Below, in pieces: positions 34,599 through 43,784 of a DNA stretch of 64,000 nt (positions within the stretch are counted from its first letter, which is position 1; each line of letters opens with the position of its first letter). The notes under the pieces are model-generated. The model saw only the letters and a list, made by a program, of their open reading frames with translations. It was not told the origin of the DNA and ran no database searches. Position numbers and translations under genes: made by a program. Source of the DNA: Bacillota bacterium (lineage in GTDB: Bacteria > Bacillota > Clostridia > Lachnospirales > Cellulosilyticaceae); assembly GCA_023436395.1 (NCBI GenBank), contig JAEZJJ010000066.1, forward strand, positions 1 to 64,000, written 5' to 3'.

Positions 34599-36425
34599 AT
34601 GATTGGGGAGATTTTGAAGTGGAGTTTAATGGCAAGTGGTATTATTTTATTAATTATGCTTATTAGACGACTATTGATAGGAAAAATGACCAGAAATCTT
34701 ATTTATGCTTTATGGGTAATCGCTTTAATTAGACTATTAGTTCCAGTGTTACCTACTAGTAAAGCAAGTATCTTTAACTTATTTGAAAGGAATTTTATAG
34801 CCGAAAAGGTAAATATAACCCAATCTCAGGATATAAGTGAAAAGGTTCAGACTAAGCAGGATGAAGTAGAATTATTAATAGATGAAGAAGCCTATACAGC
34901 TAATTTAGAAAATAAAGAGGCAGGAAATATTATTACAGACACATCCCTAATAGCAAAAAATAATTTCTTAGAATTATTAGGTTACATATGGTTAATAGGA
35001 TGTATAAGTGTAATAGGTTATTTTAGTTATGGCTATTACAAACTCAGCAGAAAAATTAAGGAATCAGAAGAGGTAACAGAAGGAGAAGTATTAGCTCGTT
35101 TACAAGGGATTAAAGACAAAGCGCATATTCATACAAAAGTGAGGCTTGTAAAAAGTACTTATCCTATGATTTTTGGGTGTTTTAAACCTACTATCTGTAT
35201 TCCTAGTGAAGCACCTATCGAGGAAGTAGAGATGATGCTTTATCATGAACTATTACATCTTAAATATAGGGATAATAAGGTAACATATTTACAAATTTTA
35301 GCTTTGGCAGTTCATTGGTTTAATCCATTAGTATGGTGGGCAATGAAATTGATGAAGGCAGATATGGAGATTGCATGTGATGAAAGAGTAATACGCTTAG
35401 GAATTAGTAAGAAACAATACGCCAAGGCACTTCTGAGTGTAGTATTAGCACCTAAGAAGGAAATATGTTTAGTACAAAGTATGGGGGAAAATCAAAAACA
35501 TATGAAGGATCGCATCATGCAAATTACATTATTTAAGAAGCACAAAATGAGTCTTTCTATTATAGGAGGAGTACTATTAGTAGCTGTTATTTTGATTTGC
35601 CTAACCAATGCTACAACATCTAAAACGAGTGAAACTGTAGTTAATAGTAAGGGAGGACAAGCAGGTACTAATAATAGTGAAGCAATCATTGATGATAATA
35701 AGGCACAAACAGATAATATTGCAGTATTTGGTGTTGATGAAGGTGGAATGTTAACAGATGCAATTTTAGTGATGAATCTTTCTGAGGAAGGCATACAAGT
35801 TACTTCCATTCCTAGAGATACTAAAGTGGAATGGGATGAAGAACAAAGAAAGTTAGTAAAGGATAATGCACCAAAAGTAAGTAAGTTAGCTGAGATGCAA
35901 GCTTATGGTGGAAGTGAGCATATACAGGAACTAGCCGTAAAGGAAATAGAAGAAATCTTAAAGACACCTATTCAGCACTATGCCATAGTTAATCTTAGTG
36001 TGGTAGAGAAGTTAATAGACAATATAGGTGGACTAGAAATAAATATTCCTCAAGATATGCGGTATATGGATAGTGCACAGGGGCTTAACATTGATATTAA
36101 AGCAGGTAAACAGACCCTAACAGGTAAAGAGGTATTAGGTGCTATTAGATATAGGAGGTATGAAAATGGGGATTTAGGTAGAATCAGTATGCAACAATAT
36201 GTGATGAAAACCTTTGCAGAAGAGATAATAAATGAGGGAGATATTAGTAAAATAACAATGGCTACTATAGAGCTTATGAAAGGCATTCAAACTAATATCC
36301 GTATAGAAGATGTTCCTCATTATATTGAAGTAGCTATGAAAGTTAATAAGAATAAAATTTCTTTTAAAACTATACCAGGTGAAGGTAATACAGAAGAAGG
36401 AAGAAGTTACTTTTTTCCAGCATAA
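34599..36425 (+). CDS. M56 (BlaR1/MecR1-like) membrane metallopeptidase fused to an LCP (LytR-CpsA-Psr) domain
   Basis: 608 residues, ATG after GAGGAGGAATAGC. N-terminal half: TM segments around residues 5-22, 35-52, 120-146 and 310-332; zinc protease signature HELLH in MMLYHELLHLKYRDN (~215) with the distal Glu region ADMEIACDERV. Instead of the penicillin-binding sensor domain of BlaR1, the extracytoplasmic C-terminus (~370-605) is an LCP domain: ILVMNLSEEGIQVTSIPRDT, LIDNIGGLEINIP, AGKQTLTGKEVLGAIRYRR with the Arg/Asp residues that bind polyprenyl phosphate. It could sense lipid-linked cell-wall intermediates and cleave the BlaI repressor. The fusion is seen directly; the sensing role is inference. 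Confidence 0.87.
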   Translation: MIGEILKWSLMASGIILLIMLIRRLLIGKMTRNLIYALWVIALIRLLVPVLPTSKASIFNLFERNFIAEKVNITQSQDISEKVQTKQDEVELLIDEEAYTANLENKEAGNIITDTSLIAKNNFLELLGYIWLIGCISVIGYFSYGYYKLSRKIKESEEVTEGEVLARLQGIKDKAHIHTKVRLVKSTYPMIFGCFKPTICIPSEAPIEEVEMMLYHELLHLKYRDNKVTYLQILALAVHWFNPLVWWAMKLMKADMEIACDERVIRLGISKKQYAKALLSVVLAPKKEICLVQSMGENQKHMKDRIMQITLFKKHKMSLSIIGGVLLVAVILICLTNATTSKTSETVVNSKGGQAGTNNSEAIIDDNKAQTDNIAVFGVDEGGMLTDAILVMNLSEEGIQVTSIPRDTKVEWDEEQRKLVKDNAPKVSKLAEMQAYGGSEHIQELAVKEIEEILKTPIQHYAIVNLSVVEKLIDNIGGLEINIPQDMRYMDSAQGLNIDIKAGKQTLTGKEVLGAIRYRRYENGDLGRISMQQYVMKTFAEEIINEGDISKITMATIELMKGIQTNIRIEDVPHYIEVAMKVNKNKISFKTIPGEGNTEEGRSYFFPA

Positions 36426-36506
36426 AAAAATATAGAGTGCTAAAGTAATGAAGACTGATAAGCATAAATAGGTAATCTATTAATATAAAGATGATTTATA
36501 TGAGAA

Positions 36507-36546
36507 GTAAAAAGCTTATGGACTAGAATCCCATAAGCTTTTTTAC
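36507..36546. terminator. Bidirectional terminator
   Basis: GTAAAAAGCTTATGG pairs with CCATAAGCTTTTTTAC; overlaps the 3' end of the convergent DJ-1 gene. Confidence 0.7.
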
Positions 36547-37107
36547 TTCATTGCAATTACTTTTAGAGGTAAGGCGTTCTAAGAGTAAGAAGGCTACATC
36601 AAAGGCAGTAGAAGGATTATAGGAGGTGATAATGTTTTGATCAATGACAATAGGGCAGTCACTAAGTACCGTTGCTCCAAAGTTTGCTAGTTGTTGTTGT
36701 CTAAGCTGACCTCCTAAATGGTAAGTAGTAGCATTTCTATGGTGGAGTACACCACTTTTTCCTATAGGTAAAGCGCCTACACAAATAGATACTATGAGCT
36801 TCTTTGCCTCATCAAAGGACCTAATTAAGTCTAAAAATTCATCACTATAGGCATCTTCATAAAAGCCAGCTTCTTCAAAACCACCAGGTATTGCAAGGGC
36901 ATCAAAGTCATCAACATTAATTTCACTCACTAGAAGCTCAGGAGTGACAGTAAAATTAAAGGTGCATTTAAGGCTTTTTCGTAAACCAACAGTCACTAAA
37001 TCTGTTGTGCCATCACCTTCTAACTTATTCCAACCAATAACATCAGTAAAGACACTAGCTTCAACAGCTTCAAAACCATTAGCAAGAAGTAATAATACTT
37101 TTTTCAT
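36523..37107 (-). CDS. DJ-1/PfpI family protein
   Basis: 194 residues, ATG at 37107 after AAAGGAGCTG. Rossmann-like start KKVLLLLANGFEAVEAS, conserved ALAIPGGFE and the nucleophile elbow SICVGALPIGKSG with Cys ~109. The family includes deglycase/chaperone-like YajL and ThiJ proteins acting on reactive carbonyl or oxidative damage. It is divergent from a LysR regulator (start 37263) that may control it. Confidence 0.9.
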   Translation of the reverse strand: MKKVLLLLANGFEAVEASVFTDVIGWNKLEGDGTTDLVTVGLRKSLKCTFNFTVTPELLVSEINVDDFDALAIPGGFEEAGFYEDAYSDEFLDLIRSFDEAKKLIVSICVGALPIGKSGVLHHRNATTYHLGGQLRQQQLANFGATVLSDCPIVIDQNIITSYNPSTAFDVAFLLLERLTSKSNCNEVKKLMGF

Positions 37108-37262
37108 ATAGAACAGCTCCTTTATATACCGTATATATGAGTTATTATAAGATTTAAATATATATTAGTAAAATTGAAAAAAGTAAAGAAAACAATCGAA
37201 ATATATGATAGTGTAAAAGAGATATAAGTGATTTGAAATTGATAAAAGATGAGGATAGAGGA

Positions 37263-38144
37263 ATGGAAATAAGACATTTGCAAACATTTATAGCGATTGT
37301 AGAACAAGGTGGCTTTACAAAAGCAGCAGATCAATTAGGATATGCCCAATCAACTATTACATCACATATTCAAATTTTAGAAAATGAAATAGGTCATCCT
37401 TTGTTTGATAGACTAGGAAAGAAAAATACATTAACTTCAGTTGGAAAAAGACTAGTGCCTTATGCAAGACAAATGCTAGGAGTATATAAAGAGATAAAGA
37501 ATATGAGTTTAGAAGAACAGATAATTGGGGAACTAGTGATAGGTGTATCTGAATCACTAACTATTTACCGTCTAGGAGAGATTTTAAAAGCGTATAAATC
37601 AAGTTATCCTAATGTAAATATTATTTTAAAATCAGCTAAATGTAGCGAGCTTAGAAGTCATTTATATAATGGCAATATAGATATTACCATAACCATTGAA
37701 CCTGAAGTTATAGATTCTAATTTAAGAGTGATACAAATCAAAAAAGAAGAGATGGTTGTCGTTGCTGCACCAAGGGTAGATTTATCATTTTTGACTAAAA
37801 ATCCGAGAAAATATGGAGTGAATTCAAATATTATATTTAGCGAACAAGGATGTGCAGCTAGAGCTATATTTGAGGAGTATTTAAGACAGCAACAAATAAA
37901 GTATGTAAATCCACTCGAACTTTCAAGTATAGAGGCTATCAAGAAATGTGTGATTAATGAATTAGGTATTTCGTTATTACCTTATTACACTGTGAAAGAA
38001 GAAATTCAACAAGGGATATTAAAACAAGCTAAGGATATAACATTACCACACCAATTTAGTATACAGTTAGCTTATCATAAAGATAAGAATATCTCCTTAC
38101 CTATGGAAAAACTAATAGAAATGATGATTAATTTTAACTTCTAA
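37263..38144 (+). CDS. LysR-family transcriptional regulator, 293 aa
   Basis: ATG 37263 is preceded by GAGGATAGAGG. HTH at ~12-36 (QGGFTKAADQLGYAQSTITSHI), effector domain from ~88 (GELVIGVSESLTIYRLGEIL). Divergent from the DJ-1 gene with 155 bp between starts, the usual arrangement for a LysR protein and its target; oxidative-stress sensing is possible but not shown. Confidence 0.88.
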   Translation: MEIRHLQTFIAIVEQGGFTKAADQLGYAQSTITSHIQILENEIGHPLFDRLGKKNTLTSVGKRLVPYARQMLGVYKEIKNMSLEEQIIGELVIGVSESLTIYRLGEILKAYKSSYPNVNIILKSAKCSELRSHLYNGNIDITITIEPEVIDSNLRVIQIKKEEMVVVAAPRVDLSFLTKNPRKYGVNSNIIFSEQGCAARAIFEEYLRQQQIKYVNPLELSSIEAIKKCVINELGISLLPYYTVKEEIQQGILKQAKDITLPHQFSIQLAYHKDKNISLPMEKLIEMMINFNF

Positions 38145-38289
38145 GATAATTAAAGGAACTAGCTTAATACATAAACAAGAAATATTTCTATTTAGAAGTC
38201 AGTCTTTAGTTAATACATATCTAAGAAATCAAGAAGCATTATAGAATTTAGAACTATTCAAAGAAAATCTAATACTAGGGGGAAGTATA

Positions 38290-39447
38290 ATGATGAGAGA
38301 AAGAAAAGAAAGCATTAATAGCAAAGGTATATATAAATTTATTGGTTTTATTTTAATTTTAATAATTGCAATAGGAGGAATTTGTTTCTCTAACTCACAA
38401 GCTATTTTTTATAATGCAATTATAATGCCTTGTATAGGTGTACTAAGTGTCATTCTACTAGGCAAAAAGTATTACTGGGTACCTATAAGTACAGCTGTTT
38501 TAAGTTGTACTGTACTTATTATTCAGAATATCACAGAAGGTATGGAGTGGGAAAAAAGTTTATCAGGGATATTAATAATGCCCCTTATACTAACAATCAT
38601 TTATACAATATTAGTAAGCATAGGCATAGGGATTGGATTACTTTTTAAATATACTTTTAGTAAAAAAAGTGGAGTAACTAAGTCAAAGATAGGGCGTATC
38701 ATGGCAGGTATACTAGGCATTTTATTAAGCAGTATAATATTATGGTTCGCAGACAGCTTATTAGGGAATCCTATAGCTGCTATACAAGCTACAAAGGGGG
38801 CAAAAGTATATGCCAAGAAACAGTATCCTCATTTAGAGCTAGAGGCATCAAAGGCAACATATAGCTTTAAGTTTCATACTTATATGGTAAACTTGAGTTC
38901 TCCAAGTAGTGTAGATACCCACTTCTATATAGAGTATAAAGATGGAAAAGTCATTTATGATAGTTATCAAAGTAGTTTAGAAGAAAAATGGAATACTATG
39001 CAAAGATTAGAAGAGAGATGTACATCTGATGTACTTAAATTATTAGAACAAGTACCAGGAATTAAAAACAATACTACTTTTGTCACGTTTACAAAAGAAG
39101 ACATGAAGGATATAGATGCAGGAGAGAATAATAGTATTTGGATAGATATGCCCTATGACCAATCATTAACTGAACACATGAGGATTACTATTAGATGTGA
39201 GTTAGAAGATACTACCCTAGAGAATATCACAAGAATTTTTGAATCTAGCTATCAAATATTACATCAAGAGGGATATAAGTTTAAAAGTTATGAATTATTC
39301 TCAGACACTAGAGATACACTAGTAATGATAGATAATGTAGAACCCCAAAATATAATAAGTGGTAAGCTTTTAGAAGATTTAAAAGAAGCAAGTCAAAAAG
39401 AAGAAGGTATAGAAGGACAAATAAGTGTTGTTATTAGAGAACACTAG
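38290..39447 (+). CDS. Membrane protein with YfjL-like C-terminal domain, 385 aa
   Basis: ATG ATG start after AGGGGGAAG. Four to five hydrophobic segments in the first ~165 residues, then a soluble domain (KKQYPHLELEASKATYSFKF, VDTHFYIEYKDGKVIYDSY) resembling the YfjL-like proteins of Bacillus. No enzyme motif. Function unknown; lies just before the first ECF-sigma gene but is separated from it by a terminator. Confidence 0.65.
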   Translation: MMRERKESINSKGIYKFIGFILILIIAIGGICFSNSQAIFYNAIIMPCIGVLSVILLGKKYYWVPISTAVLSCTVLIIQNITEGMEWEKSLSGILIMPLILTIIYTILVSIGIGIGLLFKYTFSKKSGVTKSKIGRIMAGILGILLSSIILWFADSLLGNPIAAIQATKGAKVYAKKQYPHLELEASKATYSFKFHTYMVNLSSPSSVDTHFYIEYKDGKVIYDSYQSSLEEKWNTMQRLEERCTSDVLKLLEQVPGIKNNTTFVTFTKEDMKDIDAGENNSIWIDMPYDQSLTEHMRITIRCELEDTTLENITRIFESSYQILHQEGYKFKSYELFSDTRDTLVMIDNVEPQNIISGKLLEDLKEASQKEEGIEGQISVVIREH

Positions 39448-39472
39448 AATTTATAGATTATAATAATTTAGC

Positions 39473-39500
39473 AAAAGGCATCCTAAAGGGTGCCTTTTAA
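39473..39500 (+). terminator. Intrinsic terminator
   Basis: AAAAGGCA/TGCCTTTT with a 10-nt loop. Confidence 0.7.
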
Positions 39501-39539
39501 ATATTAAAGTAAAATGATATTTTTTTGTAAAATGGGGAA

Positions 39540-39580
39540 TGAAATAAGTAGTTTAGTTGTCTATATAAATGTAAGAAAAA
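39540..39580 (+). promoter_or_regulatory. Possible ECF-type autoregulatory promoter
   Basis: A GGAAT-like -35 and a -10 containing GTCTATATA lie 16-18 bp apart upstream of the sigma gene; the second sigma gene (45353) has a comparable GAACC-16 bp-GTATCTATA upstream. Suggests similar autoregulation; weak evidence. Confidence 0.3.
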
Positions 39581-39595
39581 ATAGAGGAGGAGCCT

Positions 39596-40141
39596 ATGAG
39601 TGAAGAAGAGATCGTTAGAGGAATAAATTGTGGCGACATGCTTTGTTATGAAAAGTTAATAGAATTATATTCCTCTTACTTAGTTAGGGTTATTATCAAA
39701 GTCTCAACAGGAAAATTGCAAACGGCAGAAATTGAAGAACTCAGTGCAGATATTTTTATTAAAGTCTGGCAGAAAAAGTTAGATATAGAAGAAGGCAAAC
39801 TCAGATTTTATATAGGTGCAATAGCTAGAAATCATACATTGAACTATTTAAAGAGTAAGGGAAGAAGGGAAACTATTCCACTTGAAGAAGATACCATAGA
39901 CTACGAAACACCTGAAGATAGCCTTATTCAAGAAGAGGATAAAAAACTGGTTATAGAGGCTTTAAATACACTACCAGAACCAGATAGAGAAATATTTATT
40001 AGGCGTTATTTCTATATGGAAAAAATGATTGATATAGCAGAAAGCCTTAAATTAAATGTACAAACAGTAGGAACAAAGTTATTTAGGGGCAAAAAGAAAT
40101 TAGAGACAGCCTTAAAGGAGAGGGGTGTAACCTATGAATAA
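39596..40141 (+). CDS. ECF RNA polymerase sigma factor, 181 aa
   Basis: ATG after GAGGAGGAGCCT. Region 2 (CYEKLIELYSSYLVRVI ... LSADIFIKVWQKKLDI, IGAIARNHTLNYLKSK) and region 4 (LPEPDREIFIRRYFYMEKMIDIAESLKL) are clear. No region 3. The following DUF4179 membrane protein overlaps by 8 bp and is presumably its anti-sigma factor. Confidence 0.92.
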   Translation: MSEEEIVRGINCGDMLCYEKLIELYSSYLVRVIIKVSTGKLQTAEIEELSADIFIKVWQKKLDIEEGKLRFYIGAIARNHTLNYLKSKGRRETIPLEEDTIDYETPEDSLIQEEDKKLVIEALNTLPEPDREIFIRRYFYMEKMIDIAESLKLNVQTVGTKLFRGKKKLETALKERGVTYE

Positions 40142-41627
40142 AAAACTAACAGATATAATGTCTGAAATACAGGAAGAACTATTAGAATTACCACAAGATA
40201 AATTAATATCACAGGTCTCTCTGTCTCGTATTAAAGCACTAGCACTTGAAGGAATAGAGGAAGAGGAACAGAACATTAATGAAGCAAAAAACAGAGGGCA
40301 AGACAATCAAAAAGAAAATGAGCAAAAAGGGAACATAAACTTAGAAGCATATAGAATGAATCTTGAAACAATAGATAAATCTAAGGGAAATAAGGTGTTA
40401 AGTTTTACTAAAGCTCATGGGAAAAGGATAATAAAAAAACGAATGATGCTTCTTATAGCTATTATGATATTAGCTGTAGGCACTGTAGCAGCTATTCATT
40501 ATAATCCTACGTTAAATAGTATATTTGGAGGACTTTTCCCTTTTAAAGATCAAATACAATCTATTAGTAAAAGTATGAGTACCAATGGCCTGACATTTAC
40601 TGCCGAAGGCGCTTTAATCGATAATAAGTCAGGAATTTTCATCGCAAGTTTTACTAAGGATAATGGTTCTAGTTTTGAGGAAGGTACCGAGGTAAAACAA
40701 ATACAGCTTATCACAGAAAAACTAGGTTCTAAGGGATGGTCAACACAGTACCAACTTTCTGAGGATAGAAAACAATTAATTTGCATTGTTGATTTATCAG
40801 GAAATAGACAACTTTCAGGTCAAAAGCTTACTTTAGAGGCAAAGGATATTAGAATATGGCGCCAGCTAAGTGCAAGATCGGAAATAGAACTAGAAAAATT
40901 AGAAACTCAAGAGATTCATCAACCTTGGAAAAACAATAAAAGTGCACAGGGATTACAATTAAATTTAGCAAGGGATTTTAAAGAAATTTCAATAGATGCA
41001 TTTAATGTAAGTGATAAAGGAATAGAAATAATTACAAGCTATTACGATCAAGAACATATTGAAGATCAATATATAGCTATTCAAATAATTGATAATAGGA
41101 CCCAAAAGGTGCATGAGCCCTCTGAAAGTCAACATTACTGGAGTAATGAAGAGGCACTTAACAAAGATTATTATGTTTTTAATCAATTCACAAAAGAGGA
41201 TTTACCTTATTTAGAAATAAAAGTGATGAATTCATACTATAAAGACCTATTACATGGAAGTTGGCAAGTCGATTTTGAGCTTAACAAAAATAAACAGGTG
41301 AAAACTAAGAGAATATATCAGACTGTTAAAACTGGAGGGCAGCATCTAATAATGACTAATGTAGAAGTCTCATCACTGGGGGTTACCTTAGAAGGCTATA
41401 AATTTTCAAAGAAGATGGAAGTTTTCCAAGAAGTTTATTTAAAAATGAAAGATGGTACTAAAATTGAATTAAGTAATACAGGAAGTAATTCTGGTGGGAT
41501 AAAGTTTAATATGTATTATAATGCTATAAAAACAGAAGAGAATAATGACCTTATATTTTATAACTTTATTAATATAGATGAAGTAAAGAGTATAGTGATA
41601 GGAGAAAATGAGATTTTCCTACAATAA
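40134..41627 (+). CDS. DUF4179-type membrane protein, probable anti-sigma factor
   Basis: 497 residues; start overlaps the sigma gene by 8 bp. Cytosolic N-terminal ~100 residues, a single TM at ~103-122 (MMLLIAIMILAVGTVAAI), then a ~370-residue extracytoplasmic domain starting NPTLNSIFGGLFPF, typical of DUF4179 proteins, which pair with ECF sigma factors in Clostridia and Bacilli. Likely holds the sigma factor inactive until an envelope signal arrives. Confidence 0.8.
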   Translation: MNKKLTDIMSEIQEELLELPQDKLISQVSLSRIKALALEGIEEEEQNINEAKNRGQDNQKENEQKGNINLEAYRMNLETIDKSKGNKVLSFTKAHGKRIIKKRMMLLIAIMILAVGTVAAIHYNPTLNSIFGGLFPFKDQIQSISKSMSTNGLTFTAEGALIDNKSGIFIASFTKDNGSSFEEGTEVKQIQLITEKLGSKGWSTQYQLSEDRKQLICIVDLSGNRQLSGQKLTLEAKDIRIWRQLSARSEIELEKLETQEIHQPWKNNKSAQGLQLNLARDFKEISIDAFNVSDKGIEIITSYYDQEHIEDQYIAIQIIDNRTQKVHEPSESQHYWSNEEALNKDYYVFNQFTKEDLPYLEIKVMNSYYKDLLHGSWQVDFELNKNKQVKTKRIYQTVKTGGQHLIMTNVEVSSLGVTLEGYKFSKKMEVFQEVYLKMKDGTKIELSNTGSNSGGIKFNMYYNAIKTEENNDLIFYNFINIDEVKSIVIGENEIFLQ

Positions 41628-41630
41628 AAC

Positions 41631-41679
41631 AAAGACCTAGAACATTCAAAAAGGGAGAGTGTGATTCTAGGTCTTTTTT
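41631..41679 (+). terminator. Intrinsic terminator
   Basis: AAAGACCTAGAA pairs with TTCTAGGTCTTTTTT. Confidence 0.8.
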
Positions 41680-42015
41680 GTGAAGTATTTTTTACTTGTT
41701 TTATAAATAGAGTATAAATTTGGAAAGTGTTGATTAAGTGAAGAAATATTGAAGATAATCTGAAATAAGATAAATTTTAATATATAGTTATTTTTCCGGT
41801 TATAGATGTCAAGTTTAGAAGCTCAGCCTTCAATAAGTTCTTTTTAATCTTTAAACATATCAGCAAATAGGCCAAAAGAATATAAATTAAGTGTACACAT
41901 TACGAAAAGGTAACATATCTATATAAGAGGAATAAAAAACAATCTTATAGGCATAAGAATAAGCTTAGATACTTTAAATGAAGAGGGCTTAATTAATATA
42001 GAGGGAGGTTATGCG
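41680..42015. other. Intergenic 336 bp
   Basis: AT-rich, no gene or clear RNA structure recognised; contains the ribosome binding site GAGGGAGG for the next small gene. Confidence 0.4.
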
Positions 42016-42228
42016 ATGAATAATCTAGACAATCTAAGTAGTGAGGAAATAAGACAAACCCATGAGATTATCAAGTGGGCAGAATGCTTAGCAAACAGGT
42101 ATGAAGTTGGGCTCAATACAATTATTAATAATTTTGTAGAGCGTAGAAAATCGTTGGGGACACAAGAGGCAGCAATGGAGTTTGTAGAGAAAGAATTAAG
42201 CTTAGTTAGGAGAAGAGAGTATGAATAA
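42016..42228 (+). CDS. Small hypothetical protein, 70 aa
   Basis: ATG after GAGGGAGGTTATGCG. Helical, soluble, charged (IIKWAECLANRYEVGLNTII). Followed directly by a terminator hairpin. No family recognised. Confidence 0.55.
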   Translation: MNNLDNLSSEEIRQTHEIIKWAECLANRYEVGLNTIINNFVERRKSLGTQEAAMEFVEKELSLVRRREYE

Positions 42229-42261
42229 GGAAAAATTTCCTTATAGTTTTAAAAACAAAAT

Positions 42262-42304
42262 AAAGGAGTTGGCATCCTATCATTAAGGTGTCAACTTCTT
42301 TATT
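42262..42304 (+). terminator. Intrinsic terminator
   Basis: AAAGGAGTTGGCA and TGTCAACTTCTTT form a stem with one mismatch, then TATTTT. Confidence 0.6.
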
Positions 42305-42344
42305 TTATAATTAAGGCATAATAGCCCTATGTAATAGAGATTGT

Positions 42345-42555
42345 ATTTTATTCCAGACCTATGATTTAGTTTTCATGGCTATCCAAATAAGCCTCAGTAA
42401 AGGCCAGGTAATGGCTCCTCAGCATTGACATGGCATTTATAAAGCCTACTAAGGACAGCAATGAAAGCTAAACCATGAGTGAGGAGCTCCTTAAAGCCTT
42501 AGCCGGTGCACCCTTTATGATGAGGAAGCTAAGGCATTAAGACTCTGGTTTAAAA
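42345..42555 (+). ncRNA. Probable structured RNA with H-type pseudoknot (raiA-RNA-like candidate)
   Basis: No gene fits this ~210-bp stretch, but complementary segments are dense. An outer stem CCAGA (42353) with TCTGG (42544). TCATGG (42373-42378) with CCATGA (42473-42478). CTCCTCA (42415-42421) with TGAGGAG (42480-42486); these last two interleave and form a pseudoknot. GCCT/AGGC hairpin at 42391-42404, and an 8-bp GCCTTAGC/GCTAAGGC hairpin (42496-42535) closing a CGGTGCACC-containing loop. Strand chosen from the promoter-like ATAATAG/TATGTAAT just upstream. Size and pseudoknot recall the raiA RNAs of Clostridia; that identification is a guess. Confidence 0.55.
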
Positions 42556-42623
42556 CTTTATTTAATCTCTATACTCTATATATGTGATTAAAAAGAGAAT
42601 TCCCTAGAATTTTTTGCGAAAAA

Positions 42624-43784
42624 TTATAAATTTCTTTGTCGCTTAAGAAGTTGAATATTTAGAAACATGAATAATAGGGAACAACCTAAGAGGATTAGAC
42701 AATATGGCCAGATAGTTTCAAAGCCATTTCCTCTAAGCATGACTTCTGTTAGAGCTTTAGTGGTATAGTAGAGAGGCATAAAATGACCTAGTAATTGCCA
42801 ACCATCAGACAAACTAAATAATCCTGATAAAAAGATTTGAGGGATGATGACAATAGGAATAAACTGCACCATTTGAAATTCATTATTGGCTAAAGTGGAT
42901 AATAAGATGCCAAGGGTTAGAGCCGTAATGGCAGTTAAAAGGTTAATAAGTAATACATACCAAATGCTTCCTACTACAGTTAAGCCAAGAACATAGGCGA
43001 CAAATAAAGTAATTAAGACCGTTTGAATTAAGGCTAAGATACTAAATCCTAAGACATACCCAACGATAATCTCACTTCGTCTGATGGGTGTAGAGAGGAG
43101 TTTCTCTAAGGTGCCAGATGTGCGCTCGGTAAGAAAATTAATTCCCGCAATAAGGAAAACAAAGAAGAAAACAATAATACCAATAAGACCTGCACCGAAG
43201 TTATCAAATAGAGAGGAGCTTTCTTTACCGTAGATATAGTCAGTTGTAAAATGAGGTTCATTAAAATCCAAGTCTGATAAATTGATTTCTGGAACTTTTA
43301 GTTGAACATTGGGAAGCTTAGCAGTAATCATATTTATTTGGTCTAGAAGAGTGTCAAGTTTTTCTTTAGTAGCAGAAGCATTTTCCTTCATGTTGTCTTG
43401 AAGTACTGTTAAAGCAGAACTTTTTATAAGGGCTACTGCTTGAGTAGCATCCAAGTTATTGGTGGCGTCAAGGTAAATTTTAGCATTAGTTATAGAGTCA
43501 TCTATTTCAATAGCTGCAATAATTTCATTATCTCTTATGGAGGAAGTTATTTCATCCTTGCCCAGGTAAGTGATATTGATATCAAAGTCTTCATTACTAG
43601 TAAGAGCTGTAATATAAGAGTCAGGAGCCGAAATAATGCCGATATTATAAGTACTATTTGCTGAGGTTAAGATAAAGTAAACTAAGCTTAAGATAATAAG
43701 AGGTGCAATGAGAATGAGTGCGAGAGTTCTTTTATCATGCTTAATTTGAGTTAGAATTCTAATAGTTAGTGCTTTAATTTTCAT
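42624..43784 (-). CDS. ABC-2 type exporter permease, 386 aa
   Basis: Start ATG 43784 with AAAGGAGGC upstream. One TM near the N-terminus (TLALILIAPLIILSLVYFI), a large ~150-residue extracytoplasmic loop, and five to six TMs in the C-terminal half with ERTSGTLEKLLSTPIRRSEIIVGY, the hallmark of ABC-2 permeases. Its first codons overlap the ATPase gene by 11 bp. Together they would export a drug, lipid or peptide. Confidence 0.9.
   Translation of the reverse strand: MKIKALTIRILTQIKHDKRTLALILIAPLIILSLVYFILTSANSTYNIGIISAPDSYITALTSNEDFDINITYLGKDEITSSIRDNEIIAAIEIDDSITNAKIYLDATNNLDATQAVALIKSSALTVLQDNMKENASATKEKLDTLLDQINMITAKLPNVQLKVPEINLSDLDFNEPHFTTDYIYGKESSSLFDNFGAGLIGIIVFFFVFLIAGINFLTERTSGTLEKLLSTPIRRSEIIVGYVLGFSILALIQTVLITLFVAYVLGLTVVGSIWYVLLINLLTAITALTLGILLSTLANNEFQMVQFIPIVIIPQIFLSGLFSLSDGWQLLGHFMPLYYTTKALTEVMLRGNGFETIWPYCLILLGCSLLFMFLNIQLLKRQRNL

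Noticed and set aside
38430..38648. Alternative plus-strand frame inside the YfjL-like gene
   Set aside because: Lies entirely within a longer membrane-protein gene with a proper ribosome binding site and has none of its own.
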